NCBI RefSeq assembly: GCF_932274485.2
Contig: NC_065883.2
Span: 73,243,839 to 73,307,838 of the forward strand
Length of the DNA stretch: 64,000 bases
Source of the DNA: Patella vulgata
Taxonomy: Eukaryota; Mollusca; Gastropoda; Patellidae
Direction of reading: 5' to 3'
The position numbers and the translations under genes are program-made. Positions 42,924 to 54,453 of this stretch are shown piece after piece. The notes beneath the pieces are model-generated. The model saw nothing but the letters and a program-made list of their open reading frames with translations, made no database searches and had not been told where the DNA came from. Position 1 is the stretch's first letter. Each line of letters begins with the position of its first letter.

Positions 42924-43352
42924 TTAAAAAATGTATGTTTTATCTCATATAGGCATTTTTTCGTGGAAATCTATGACATATCTATCCACATCCTTCTCGG
43001 GGCAGACAACTTCGACACAACAATATAATAATGCCTATAAATAGATAGTCAGTAGGTACAATTACTTGGGACCCAATATGGCGTCTTTGTACACTTCAAA
43101 TCATATTTTCATGACGTCAAATGAAATTTCTTGCTTCACAGTTGTCGCAATTTAATCTATATTTTATCTTGATGGCGTCAAGTGAACAGAGACGCCATCT
43201 TGGGTCTCAAGTAACTGTACCTATCCACTATCTATATGCCCTATTATATGACTGTGTCGAAGTTGGCTGTCTTGACATACGGGGATGTGTTTAGATGTCT
43301 GATAGATTTCCGCGAAGAAGAGTCTATAGGAGAAAAAATATACATTTTTTAA
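42924..43352. mobile_element. 430-bp foldback (palindromic) element
   Basis: The two halves are imperfect inverted copies. Left CCAATATGGCGTCTTTGTAC mirrors right GAACAGAGACGCCATCTTGG, and ACTTCGACACA mirrors TGTGTCGAAGT. Outer ends are TTAAAAAATG and CATTTTTTAA. No coding capacity. Confidence 0.85.
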
Positions 43353-44143
43353 ACGAGAAAAAGGCTAAATGGGGCAATAGAACAAGTTCACCTTGATGTT
43401 GACAAATACGTAAGACAGCATAAACAATAAGATATATAATGCGATTTAACTGAAATGTGATATATACATGTATATGCAATATAATATTTACCTTCAAGTT
43501 AAACCAACTGTATCTATTTATTTTATGTCTTACGTCCAGCTGAATAGACTATATGATTTATCGTCATTAAAACTTCCATGGGTGGTTATAACAGTGTGTA
43601 ATTAAAAACTATAATTAGATCTTTAGTATTGCCAACATTTTAATGTACATATAATTTTCTACACCAAGTCTATCGCATCCAGATATTTAAAGCGCGTTAA
43701 CAATATATTCATTTAAGAGAAACTATGTCATTTTGGGATTAACATATCATAAAAGTCATATTCATTTGATGACCTACCTCCTAGATTTACAAAACTATGG
43801 TTTATCCCAACTACTGTTTAAAAACTTTTCTGGGCTACGGGGGACGCCATGGTTTAGAAACTCTATCTCAACTGCATGGTACATCAGGCAGGGCATGGTG
43901 GCAAGATCCCGTCCGCCGTCCCCCCCCCCCATGAAAACAATATTTATATGTGTGTGCCGTGGAGGGGTAAGGAGACATCCCCTCCCAGTTACACCGGGTA
44001 ATATTGGTCTATGTTGAAGATGCTAAAGTCGATTTGTAGCATATCTGACCCACCGTATATGTTTGACACTGTTGAAAATGTAATAATGTTGAAAACCACG
44101 TTGAAACCGCGTGAATTTTTGCAATTTGTGAGGGGCGCAAAAC
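43353..44143. other. Intergenic, nothing firm
   Basis: A small SINE A-like reverse piece (43717-43760) and a C-run near 43920. No supported gene. Confidence 0.4.
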
Positions 44144-44434
44144 TCAAAACCATGACGCAAAGCTCGCCATTGCGTCTCTCGCACATAACCCAGGACTACA
44201 GGATACATCATGGTTTAGATATCCACGACCCCGGTCCATCCCTTGTATAGGCTGTGATTTAGCCCAGAAAATCGTTTCATCTCGTCCCAGCAAATTCCGG
44301 GTGAAAATCTGACGCTTTGTTACATAATTTAACCAGTAGGCCATCACTGTCGCATACTTTTCTGTTCCGATGCATTGCACAATACGTCTTGCACTTGAAT
44401 TACGTCTCGAACTATATTTGTCAAGTGTAGCCAT
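44144..44434 (-). other. Unassigned open frame, possible first exon
   Basis: A 96-codon frame starts at an ATG in good context (A at -3, G at +4) and reads MATLDKYSSRRNSSARRIVQ. It is basic and includes TVMAYWLNYVTKRQIF. A CCAAT box in direct orientation lies about 30 bases upstream, but on the + strand. I do not recognise the product and find no matching downstream exon. Confidence 0.25.
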
Positions 44435-44794
44435 AATCGGGTGAAAAAATCAAATTCTAAGCCAATCAGAAACCATAAAAGCAAAGATCGTCATAGGTCA
44501 AGGGTCAATAGCCATAAATAGACCAGTGAATACCTTTTATCAGACGGAACACGTTGGATTGTTTACATTTGTCTGAGAGAATTTCTCTGCAAATATGCCG
44601 GGATTACTGGATAATATCACCTGTTAAATGTTGCATTGACACGGTAAAGACGACTTACCCCTGATCTGTGGCATAAATATGGCCAATAATTGGGAAATAG
44701 CACCAATGATTGAATGAATCTTTTATTTTCTGGAAACAAGTATTTCTTCAAAACTATTTCAGTGAAACAATATCCAAAAGAAATATACACTGAA

Positions 44795-45105
44795 AAAAAA
44801 CTTGTGTTGAAACAACACAAACTTGTGTTGGTTTCAACACAAGTAAGGTGTCTCTCTTTAACAACACAAACTTGTGTTGAAACAACACAAAACTTGTGTT
44901 AAATGTTGAAACAACACAAAACTTGTGTTAAAATTTATCAAACAACACAAACTTGTGTTGAAACTTGTGTGAAAATCTACACAATACTTGTGTTGAAATT
45001 TTTGAAACTTGTGTTGAAATTTCTGAAACTTGTGTTGAAATTTCTGAAACTTGTGTGGTTTCATACAAACTTGTGTATAACCATCCACAAAAACTTGTGT
45101 TGTGT
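44795..45105. repeat. Minisatellite of self-complementary AACACAAGTTTGTGTT-like units
   Basis: About 14 copies of CTTGTGTTGAAAC with the inverse AACACAAAC, spaced 18-30 bases. Each core can pair with its neighbour. Confidence 0.9.
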
Positions 45106-45179
45106 TTTTCCCCAATTTATATACAGTATAGCAACATTTTTATGCAGGACCCATCTCTTTGCTCTGTTAAACCTGTAAA

Positions 45180-45847
45180 GTTTGATAAAAGAAGGAAACA
45201 AAATTTGTTTTTGTTTTTGTAAGATTATTATTTATTCATAAAATCATAGGAAAAAGTAAATTAATACATCAAAACTAAATAGATATTTGAAATGTTAACA
45301 GAAAAACAGAGAATTCTAATACTAATTATATTGTGTTATATATAATGCCCCCCCCCCCCACGCACACACACACACAACCCACTTTACCCACCACAAAATA
45401 TAACATAGCTATTTAAATTGTTCTTAACCCCACACACTTTACCTATCACAAAATATAAAATAGCTATATAAATTGTTCTTTACCCCAAAACAAGAACTGA
45501 GAATATAAAGATATGTACACAGTATCCCTACCCCATACTCCAAAATATATAATTCAAATAATATCTAAATTTAATAACATCCAAACCAAGCACTAAGATT
45601 AATTATGCATTAAATTGAAACAATTTCAAAAACTGAAAAGTGCTACAAAATCACACTACAAGTGATTTGTGAGACATATAGAAATAACTAATATACACAG
45701 AAAACTAAAAAAAGAAAAATGCACTATTTTGCAGAATCACTCTAAGAACACAGAAAAGTAGGATACTAAACCGTATTTCATTTCATAAGCAAGGGAAAGT
45801 CACCTTTATGTAGGTCAAGGTTTTTTGTAATTCTGGGTGTATTTGAT
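45180..45847. other. AT-rich 3' flank, nothing recognised
   Basis: Lies 3' of the - strand gene ending at 45848. It contains two similar 70-base stretches around 45380 and 45440 with CTATATAAATTGTTCTT and a C-run at 45350. Confidence 0.4.
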
Positions 45848-47752
45848 CTACATTTGGTTTCTAGTAATGCCTATTAAATACTTTATGATTTCTGACCAAA
45901 TTCTAAGTGATTTATATGCCACTTTACTTGCTATATTATACATACATTTCTGAAGAGAATTAAAATCTAATTGTGTTTTGGAAGAAAATTTAACATTAAT
46001 AACAAAAAATAAATATTTAAAAATTGGGTCAAATGCATTCTTTCCCAGAAGTATAAAATAAATTGATGCTTGGGTTTTCTTGTTGTTATCATACAGCAAA
46101 TACTCTTTCAATGGTGTTCCAGCCTAAAAAATAAAAAGTAGGAGATAAGAATACTTTCTATGGTTCACAACGTTTAAATAAACAATTTATTTTGCCACAT
46201 TGAGACCGAGTCTGTATTTGGTTTCAACTTTGCGTAACGCTTATTGTGTCTTGTCCAGTTACAGACCCAGACAGATTATTATGCTCAAATCAAATGAGTT
46301 AGAAATCAGAAAAAAGTCTTGAGATTTGGGACTGAAGTCTCATAATAGGTCAACTATTCACCCTTTCATACATGTATTGTCTGCAAATCCAGATTCCCTA
46401 CTACATCATGGCAGCACCTATTTACTTGGCAATGTCTAATTATTTTTGGACCCATTCTTATTTTATTTCCATTGACAACAAATTGGATATTACCCTTTAA
46501 AATCTACTGAAATCTATTTGAAAGTAAAATACTGTCCATCATTATTTTACTGCTATTTACTGTAAAAATACACATACATGTAGGGCCTATCACAACTTGA
46601 AGGAAATCAATGGATGTGATTGGCAAAAATCAAGCATGCCAAGTACTTGAAACAGCAGAGTCCTAGGCATTGCCCCAAGAAGAATAACTAGATTACCAAG
46701 CAAGTGTATAGAAGTACTTCCTGATTAAAAATACAAATATATATGTTACTTACATTTTGCGTGAATTCCCCTTGTCAGTGATACAGGACGGAGGACCTGA
46801 CAAGGACAGCTGTCTAGTCGTTCGGATGGGACGAAAAACCGAGGTCCCGTGTACACATTGGCGTGCACGTAAAAGATTCCTTGGCAATTGGAATTCGATA
46901 TAAGAGTAGGCTGTAGCGCCGCTGCCCGGGCAAAATTCCCTTCATAGCACACTGTATGGCGTATGCCCGTCTTCATTAGCCCAATTTATGAGCAATGAGC
47001 AAAACAGTAGGATGTTAAACCCCATTTCATTTCATTTTCAAAATTATAAAATAATTTGATGGCTTAATATTCAAAAGGTACAGTCCTTCATGTTTATAAA
47101 ATTGTACGGGAGCCATAAAAAGCTCCTGATACCTTGAATATATGCAGTTTAAAAGTAAACAAAAATCTCAATATTTAGGAGAGAGAGAGAAATGGGGTTT
47201 AACGTCCATCCACCCCCCACCCCCCACCAAGTGTATAGAACCAGTTCCTGATTTAAAAAGCAAATATGCATGGTACTTACATAGTCTTTGTCTGATAAGC
47301 AAGATCTGTGAGAAAACGTCTCCACAATATCAATAGCCCTTTCCAACTTGATCTTCCGAGGTGGGTAACTGATAAAAAAATGGCAATGTATTAGTTGGCT
47401 TAAATTGACTAGACAGTTTTGATTAATTAAAAAAATGTTAATTTAATTACATTTGTTTTGTTTCATGTGTTGGTTTCCTTTGCCACAGATGAGACAGTGA
47501 TATCTACATATAACTAAGATTCTGTCTCTGCTCATACATGACGTGTACAGTTTTACTATACTAAACTGAATTTTAGATTTCAAAATAGCATAACAATCTT
47601 TTCTATTAGAATTGAATAGTTACCCACCAAGAAAAAGCTGCTCCATCATCATTTTTTCCAGCCATTTCTTCTTCCATTTTTTTCTTTTATAATTTCTTTT
47701 GTTATTACATGATCTTTTTCTGGGTGATTTGCATATACATCCAATATTGAAA
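45848..47752 (-). CDS. Unrecognised gene, last three exons
   Basis: Three - strand exons join in phase: 47752-47624 (acceptor TTTTTCAG, donor GTAACT), 47368-47281 (acceptor TTATCAG, donor GTAAGT) and 46123-45848 (acceptor TTTTTTAG, stop TAG). The joined part reads KSPRKRSCNNKRNYKRKKWK (very basic, nuclear-signal-like), EQLFLGGYPPRKIKLERAID, TFSHRSCLSDKDYAGTPLKE, then a long last exon with SIYFILLGKNAFDPIFKYLF and RIWSEIIKYLIGITRNQM. About 163 residues are seen. The intron at 46124-47280 holds a SINE B. The first exon is also open in another frame (VYANHPEKDHVITKEII) up to a TGA near its end, and that frame is the one that fits the candidate exon at 49047-49137. So either the gene has a frame problem or I have misplaced one exon. 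I do not recognise a domain. Confidence 0.45.
46762..47037 (+). repeat. SINE B, 5'-truncated
   Basis: Starts at CCCCTTGTCAGTGATACAGG and is well preserved to the CATTT tail. Confidence 0.9.
47177..47212 (-). repeat. SINE A 3' tip, reverse
   Basis: GAGAGAGAAATGGGGTTTAACG only. Confidence 0.75.
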
Positions 47753-47942
47753 CTGAAAAAATAAATACATGATATGTAATTTACGATTAAAGCTACCTTA
47801 CCATATATACAAACTGTGTGATATGAAATTGAAACTAATGTATCTATATGTATCAAAAGTTTTAATCCCAAGGAACTACCAAGCCGTAAAAGTCTATCTT
47901 AATAATCCTTGTTTGTCACATGGTTTCACTGTCGCAGTAATT

Positions 47943-48235
47943 AGAAGACGGCCATGGTGACTGAGTAAATTAGGTGCTGGCACACTAGCATGGAGGCCAC
48001 AGGTTATCTCTTGGGGTTGACCGAGAAAGCTCATCTTGATTTTGCAGAGTGGTTTCCCCTGAGATCCAATGTACACATTGGCGTACACATAAAAGTTCTC
48101 TTGGCAGTTTGAATTCGGTATGAGAGTAGGCCATAGTGTCGCTGCCCAGACAAACATTTTCACTTAGCACAATGCATTAGACCAGTCGGAGCTGACCAGT
48201 AGGACGTTGTCTTTAAACCCCATTTCATTTCAGGT
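47943..48235 (+). repeat. SINE B, deleted middle
   Basis: Changed head (GGTGACTGAGTAAATTAGGT), B-box lost, 3' half kept. Confidence 0.8.
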
Positions 48236-48330
48236 AATCTAGTATTTTTCTAGTAAGATTGAAGTCTCTCTACTTTCTTTATATGTAAATATCATATTTG
48301 AAATAAGTCATACTTTTATTCGATATGGGG

Positions 48331-48660
48331 TGGGGCTGGGGGGAATGGTCTAGTAGGTAATGCATGCGCATGAAATCACAGGGTCTGTCATTGTGTTAAG
48401 TGGCATGGTTTCAATTTCAAGGAGTAGAGTCGCCTGTCCAATCTCTTGAGTTTTTTCGCTGGGTCATTCGGTTTCCTCCGTTTTCTAAATACATGTACCC
48501 CTACGCCAAGCGAATTATTCATATTAAATTGAAGCATACCTTCTCTAATCTCTGGGTCCTTTTGTTTCCGTCTTTTGCTAAATACCCATACCCGCAAGCG
48601 AATTATTCATATTAAATTTAACCTTACCTGTCCTTTTTCCCGAAACGACCTAGCGTCTGT
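48331..48660 (+). repeat. SINE A variant with an internal duplication
   Basis: The body segment with AAGCGAATTATTCATATTAA occurs twice (48509 and 48596). The head is GGAATGGTCTAGTAGGTAAT, unlike other A copies. Confidence 0.75.
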
Positions 48661-48896
48661 AGGCTAAGTAGATATAAGGACCCATCTTGCAACAACTCTA
48701 CATGTAGGTTCGTGCATAATTAATATTACAGTAACATACCAATTTTTAATACATGTAGAATGAGACAGTGTGCAGGGAAAGGGTGGAAACAGAAGTAGGC
48801 TAATCCTCGTCGTAGTTGATTACCGGTATGCATATAGGCACAGCATGGACTACTTGATTCTTCAAATACAAGTACATGTAAGGCCTTGTTTATGTC

Positions 48897-48899
<3 letters not shown>

Positions 48900-48928
<29 letters not shown>
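48900..48928. repeat. (CT)n microsatellite
   Basis: 28 bases of CT dinucleotide without an attached SINE. Confidence 0.9.
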
Positions 48929-48931
<3 letters not shown>

Positions 48932-49046
48932 GCATGTAAGTGCCATATAAATACTTTATTTTGGATTGTATGTTCACATACACTAATCATTGTAGGACAT
49001 TGGTGAAAAAAAAATAGAAAATATAAAAATTAATTGAAATTTTTAC

Positions 49047-49137
49047 CTGTTTTTCTTCGATTCAATGCCAATGGAGTCCTTGGTAAATTCTCAATAATTA
49101 TTGCTGGAAGGTGGAAAGAGTCACATATCATCACTGA
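49047..49137 (-). CDS. Candidate upstream exon of the unrecognised gene
   Basis: Strong acceptor TTTTTTCCAG and donor GTAAAA on the - strand. Only one frame is open, reading MICDSFHLPAIIIENLPRTP. It leaves one base over, which leads into the alternative frame of the exon at 47624-47752. Confidence 0.4.
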
Positions 49138-49282
49138 CTGGAAAAAATAATAAAACTATAGAGAAACTTCCACAGGCTGATTCTAGTTCCATTATTTATT
49201 AACTGTGACTGAATCAGGCAAAAATGGGGCCTAATATTAAATATTACACAGACTCACAGAGGTTGAACAACGGATTACATGT

Positions 49283-49465
49283 CATTTGGGACTCACGTCA
49301 TTTGGGACTCGCGTCATTTGGGACTCACGTCATTTGGGACTCGCGTCATTTGGGACTCAAAAAAATATGACCACGACATTTGGGACTCGGGTATACGACG
49401 TTTGGGACTTTGGTATACGTCGTTTGGGACTCGGGTTAACGACGTTTGGGACTCGGGATAATTTA
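49283..49465. repeat. Minisatellite TTTGGGACTC
   Basis: Five units of 16 bases (CATTTGGGACTCACGT type) change into four of 22 bases (GTTTGGGACTCGGGTATACG type), so two higher-order forms of one core sit side by side. Confidence 0.93.
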
Positions 49466-49469
49466 TTAG

Positions 49470-50655
49470 AAATAGGCCAATTCAAAACAGGAAAGAAAAT
49501 ATTTATTAACATGAAACACGTGGTTAGTAAAAGGCTCAACCAAACGATAAAACATTAGTTGCACTTACGGTTCTTTGATAATCATCGTTTCTCATAAAAG
49601 TTTTATATTTATTTAAAACGAATAATATGCTGATGAATTTATTTGAAAATGACCTACACAAAAAACAAAATAAATATTTACACGACATGCAATCTTTTTT
49701 TACAAGCCCCTAGAAATTGTTAACGATAATCCGTGAGCTGCACGTTGACATGCTTGTCGTAGATGGCAATACCAATTGATAAATTAGTGCGTACAAGGCA
49801 AAGTTTTTTTGTGGAAAATATAAGAAATGGCAACGAACAAAGCGGGATAATTAAAGCTGATAATCCCAATGTTATTACAGTATGTTCAAAGAAACCTAAC
49901 GGTTCTTTGGTGGATGAATTGCAATGTTTGTTTTGTGTTCTGGGCTCCATTTTGAAAAAAAACTGACATGACCTATATAATACAATCCAGCGATAGTGCA
50001 GTCAATTTCCTTTAAAAGGGAATCCGAATTTGTTAATTTTCTGCAATATCACTTCGGTGGTAGCGGACGTTAAATAAAGCTATTTCACGTACAAAGACCT
50101 ACAATAAAATCCAGGTGAATTGGGAAAAATATTCATGTATTTTCTTGATGAAGAGTAGCTATTTCAATTTGTAAATGCCCAGTCATCTTAGACAAATAAT
50201 AATTCCAACTTCAAATCAGTTGTATTTATTCAAATCATACTATGAATAATTGTATTTTTCCACTTGCATAATAATAAAAACTTGACTTTTATTATTTTAT
50301 TTCTTCAGGCCAAGAACATGGAAAATTGGTAATTGCCTTGTATCACTGCTAACTATAAGGCACAGGGAGCCTTGGGCAGAAATGATAATAATATGGTTCT
50401 CAGATATGTTACTGTGTACAGACTGAACAAAAAATATATATACACTTGCTAGTTTCCGTGGCGTATTCCCAATAAGCGTTAGAAACAAAAATATACACCC
50501 TTAATCCCGGTGCCGATAAATGTTGGGTTGTGTGGAACATGCTAACAAATCTCGGGTACGATATATGTTTGATTCTGGTTATGTTTGATTCTGGTTGAGA
50601 ACAGCATGAGAGCAACATGATTGTTTTCATTGGAGATGAGACGCAAATATTCAAA
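49470..50655. other. Intergenic, nothing firm
   Basis: A 67-codon + strand frame at 49763-49966 (PIDKLVRTRQSFFVEN) and an overlapping 76-codon - strand frame starting in good context at 49950 are open, but neither has splice or family support. Confidence 0.35.
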
Positions 50656-50862
50656 GGGGTCAGACAAACTCTAAACCAACCGCGTTCCCTTCACTGAGTC
50701 CCTTCAAAGGAGGCCCTGTCTGTCTACCTGTGGAATAACATGCATTTGTATCTGTTAAATTTGTGTGGTAGACAGATTGATATTATTTATATAACGTCTT
50801 ACCCCAAACAAATTGCAAAAGAAACCATGAAGTTTCTGAGAGCGATATTTCGTAATTAGTGT
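50656..50862. repeat. Dispersed repeat C, copy 2
   Basis: Matches 42252-42525 in the same orientation (GACAAACTCTAAACCAAC, TACCTGTGGAATAACATG, CCCCAAACAAATTGCAA). Confidence 0.75.
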
Positions 50863-51353
50863 GCTTTAATGGTGGGAGAATAAATAATTTCTTTTTAAAT
50901 TTTTCAAACACAAACTGGTCATATATAAAATAGCATTTTCTGACAAGACCAGCGATAATCTCGTAAGATATGACTTTTACTATGTCTATTAAATGGTTTT
51001 CGACGTCTCTTCAAGGTCACCGTCTTGCGCCAAATTCGTGAAACGCACCGTCGGGCGATTTGTTGGGGCCTGTCTCCCCCAGAAAAATTTCAAGAAATTT
51101 CAAGTCGGCCTTGCCTGGCCGTGAATACGGCAACCTGAAAGTGGTCGATTTTAATGTAGACATCTGAACTCCAATCAACAAATCAATCAACCAGGCTGTT
51201 GTCGTTGCATTCACACCAGACGTGTCACCGATGAAACAAATATGCCTGAAACAAATGTCGCTGTTAGTGCGACCCATTTGTGACAATTTCAAGGTCCCAA
51301 ATAATAGTCCTTTTTTACTATTAATAGTAATTCAATCAGTAAGTGCTATTTAC
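50863..51353. other. Downstream of the MULE exons, unresolved
   Basis: A - strand frame of 91 codons at 51017-51292 is open (MSTLKSTTFRLPYSRPGKAD) but does not show the expected next MULE motifs. Confidence 0.3.
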
Positions 51354-52426
51354 CTTATAATAGTCGTCTTGGCTTTTACCCGACATTACACAAAACACCA
51401 ATGGTAACTGTCGGGTGGTCTCTCCAGTCTTAATGAAGGCGTGGATGGAAAACAGCTGAGACCATGGCTTGTTCACCACCCGAAAAGTTGCATCCATATA
51501 CCAAGTTTTTGCGCGTGCGAGTAGTTGCATCTGTCTATCAGTACAAAAAATGTGATGGCGCCTTTCCCCAACTTTTACTCTTTTTTGATAAAATCCCGGT
51601 GCACTATGATCGATGAAATCTTCGTCAAGCTAAAACAAAAAATAAATAAAAAAGTACATTTAATTACATGTTAATAAATAAATAAAATTGTACATTTAAT
51701 TACATGTTAATAAATTCTTATATACATGGGTATTTAATTGCATGAGTACTTACGCTTGACGACACGTCAGTGGGATCTTTTGGTCGCAGAGTCTGTCGGG
51801 TTCTTTGTAGCGACCTTACAAGTGCTGCCATGGGTGGTCTGCTATGAATGGGTTCTTCTGCAGAACCGACACTGGATAAAACTCTCTCCGCTATTGAGGA
51901 ACATGACTTGGTAAAAACATTTCCTTTGGCTTCATGCTTTGCCTGTAATTATAAGATAAAACATATTAAACTACAAATATATTATTGGTTTATTTATATT
52001 TTATTTATTTACACACATACACATATATAAATTTTTAATTTAATTGATATATAATTTTTAAACCTACTGTAACTTTTATCTTGGTAGCCGTGTGTATACC
52101 GGGTTCTGCTGGGTGAAGATGGTTCTTTAAGCCTGGTTGGTATGTATCACCATCTTGGATTACTGTTGCCGGACATCGTGTTGGTCCGCTTTTTTTGGAA
52201 CACCTCCAAATCGTAGTTTTCTTCTCTGTCTAAATATATTAAATTCATTTATTATTATAGAGTTAACTAGGTTAACTAGAGTTAATTATCTTTACATTTT
52301 GTAGCTGAAATACATTTCTATACAAGGTAGTTAACTAGGTAAAATAAATCACCCTACCTTAATTGTATAACTAAACCCTTGGTTGTCAAACAACTTGGAC
52401 TTGCCACGGGAGGTACCAGCTTCTAC
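51354..52426 (-). CDS. FLYWCH zinc finger plus MULE-type transposase, N-terminal exons
   Basis: Four - strand exons, all phase 0: 52426-52358, 52229-52068, 51942-51754 and 51629-51354. The first (acceptor CGCAG, less sure) reads SRGKSKLFDNQGFSYTIK and the second TTIWRCSKKSGPTRCPA, YQPGLKNHLHP. Together they make a FLYWCH C2H2-type finger (F-x-Y, W-R-C-x(8)-C, H-x-H). The third gives AKGNVFTKSCSSIAERVL and RQTLRPKDPTD. The fourth gives KTWYMDATFRVVNKPWSQLF and RQLPLVFCVMSGKSQDDYYK, the start of the MULE transposase fold with the WY-x-D-(A/G)-TF catalytic Asp. Exon ends are TTTTAG and GTAAAT. Downstream exons with the remaining catalytic residues and the H-W-x-Q-A-x-W motif were not found in 50863-51353. 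It is either the 5' half of a spliced MULE transposon gene or a host gene derived from one. Confidence 0.8.
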
Positions 52427-52451
52427 CTGCGTATACACTATAAACCTCAGA

Positions 52452-52667
52452 ATGCCTCGTTCGGCATTTCTGTCCAAACGAGGCAAAAACGTGTCAAAAT
52501 TTTTGCCCCGATTTTGAGTCGTTGTAACGAGGTAAAACAAATACCTCGTTTCTCTGGAGTTCCAAAACGTGTTTTTTTTTTTAAATTGCCCTGTTTTTGG
52601 AACGAGGTATTTTGTTCAGAACGAGGCTGGGTAAAATTGCCTCGTTTACTAAACGAGGTATTTTATC
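52452..52667. promoter_or_regulatory. Cluster of eight AACGAGG/CCTCGTT sites
   Basis: The heptamer occurs at 52455, 52477, 52526, 52544, 52601, 52620, 52640 and 52652, in both orientations (five AACGAGG, three CCTCGTT). It is usually followed by TA or CA. The cluster lies just upstream of the - strand FLYWCH/MULE exons. Confidence 0.6.
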
Positions 52668-52699
52668 CAAGATAATTATTAGCGGTATTTGCTGTCAAC

Positions 52700-53392
52700 A
52701 AATAGAGCCATACAAATAATGTTCGGACCATCATGTGACAAATTGCAGATCTACAAATTAGATTATTTATTTGGGACATGATATTGTTCATAGTTATGGC
52801 TTACTACACTGGAGTTCTATAGTCATGGCTTACTACACTGGAGTTCTATTGTGTATAATAAACGCTTCCCAAGCGAAACAAAACATAACAATGTCACGTG
52901 ACAATATTACATACGGCGGATACAAGCGCTCTTTGATTACATGCTGTTTGGTTTTATTATTAAATAATACGGTAATCTGTATTTATGGGAAAAGGAGAAT
53001 GAATTTCCCCAAATCCAAAACTAGATGACTGGAATATTTATTGAATTGAAAGTGAATATTTTATAAACAAAAATATTCGGATTTGCAGTTTTCTAGCTTA
53101 GGTGGATTTGTGATTTGAATCTAGAACTCGGTGTTTTATACATTTTATTATAAAATTGTAATAAATGTTTTACATGAATGAATAAAATCTACAATTTAAA
53201 AAAATACAATAACATTGTGATTTGACGCTCTACAAATCACTAAAAGTATAACAATTGCTTGTTGAAAAGGCGTTACTAATATGTTTTTTTTCCAATGAAG
53301 CAAAACCTACTTTGAAATATATTCAAAAAGAATGCGTCCTTTACAGATTTCAATATAACCACAAATTGTTGATTGTTTTAATGCTTAGATAA
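52700..53392. other. Intergenic, nothing recognised
   Basis: A 27-base stretch TATGGCTTACTACACTGGAG is doubled at about 52794 and 52823. No gene support. Confidence 0.4.
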
Positions 53393-53632
53393 GTATGGGC
53401 ATATGCCATACAATGTGCTATGAGGGTCATTTTGCCCAGGCAGCAGAACTATGGCCTATTGTTATACATGTATCGACTTTCAACAGCCAAGGGACACACG
53501 GACCTTGGGTTTTTTTTGTCCCATCTGAATAACTAGACATCTGTTTTTCTCAGGCCCTCCGTTTGAACTGCACCACTGACAAAGGGAAACCCCGCTGGAA
53601 AATCCTGATGAACTTTCTCGGCCAATGCATTG
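53393..53632 (-). repeat. SINE B, reverse, lacking both ends
   Basis: Runs from CATATGCCATACAATGTGC to GAACTTTCTCGGCCAATGC in reverse B order. Confidence 0.82.
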
Positions 53633-53987
53633 ATAGGAAATAGCATAGATCAAATATTAGTAATCTAGATAACGAATGGATACCAAAATAGTCTCATAGA
53701 TTGGTCCTAGAAAGTATATATATTGTGTATTGTAATGTGGCCGACAAAGGAGGTTATAATATCATCGTATGGCCCCGTAGAATTACCCAAAACAACCATA
53801 TTTTGCTTAAAACTGTTGTTTATCAATACCGGTATACTTATTGAGGTTTTTTCTATGTTGGGCTTTCTGTGATTATAAAGAAAAAAACCATTGAAATGTT
53901 CAAAGAAATATCATAGACCAAGAAAATTACATCATGGATTTAATATAGAAGTCAATTAGGGGGAGAGAATTAGGCCTACTAGCTGAC

Positions 53988-54453
53988 GGACTCAGACTAG
54001 CAATTATTTGCCCATTGACTTCAATGTTAAATGACTGTAACATCACAGGCTGTAGCTTTTTGCTCAACATTCCGTTGGTTCCAATCTTTATAGGCACAAT
54101 GGGGACAACATTTGGCAATCTCCTCAACATAATTTTGTAGGGGGTTGACCGTTTAGATTTTTTGCTACACGGATTTGAAGTTGACAGGGGTGAAAATCTC
54201 ACTTCCGACACAATGATTGCTCTGCAGAAAGACACTTTACACCCCCTATCCCTCCGCTGTAATATCATCAGTATTACCCAAAACTGCTATGAAATTGCAA
54301 ATTTGATCCCTTTTCTCCAATTCTAGACCAAAAAGTCAACCCAAAAATGCAGGAAGAGGGGAGAAAAAAATTAAGGGAAAAATTGTCTATTTATAACTCG
54401 CACTACATTCGTCCATCATGAAATAAGGGGAAATAATTACTAGTCTTAGTCCT
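53988..54453 (-). repeat. Terminal direct repeat, 3' copy
   Basis: 466 bases, same length as the other copy. It starts GGACTCAGACTAG and ends CTAGTCTTAGTCC, which are inverted copies with one mismatch, so each repeat also has inverted tips. Confidence 0.93.
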
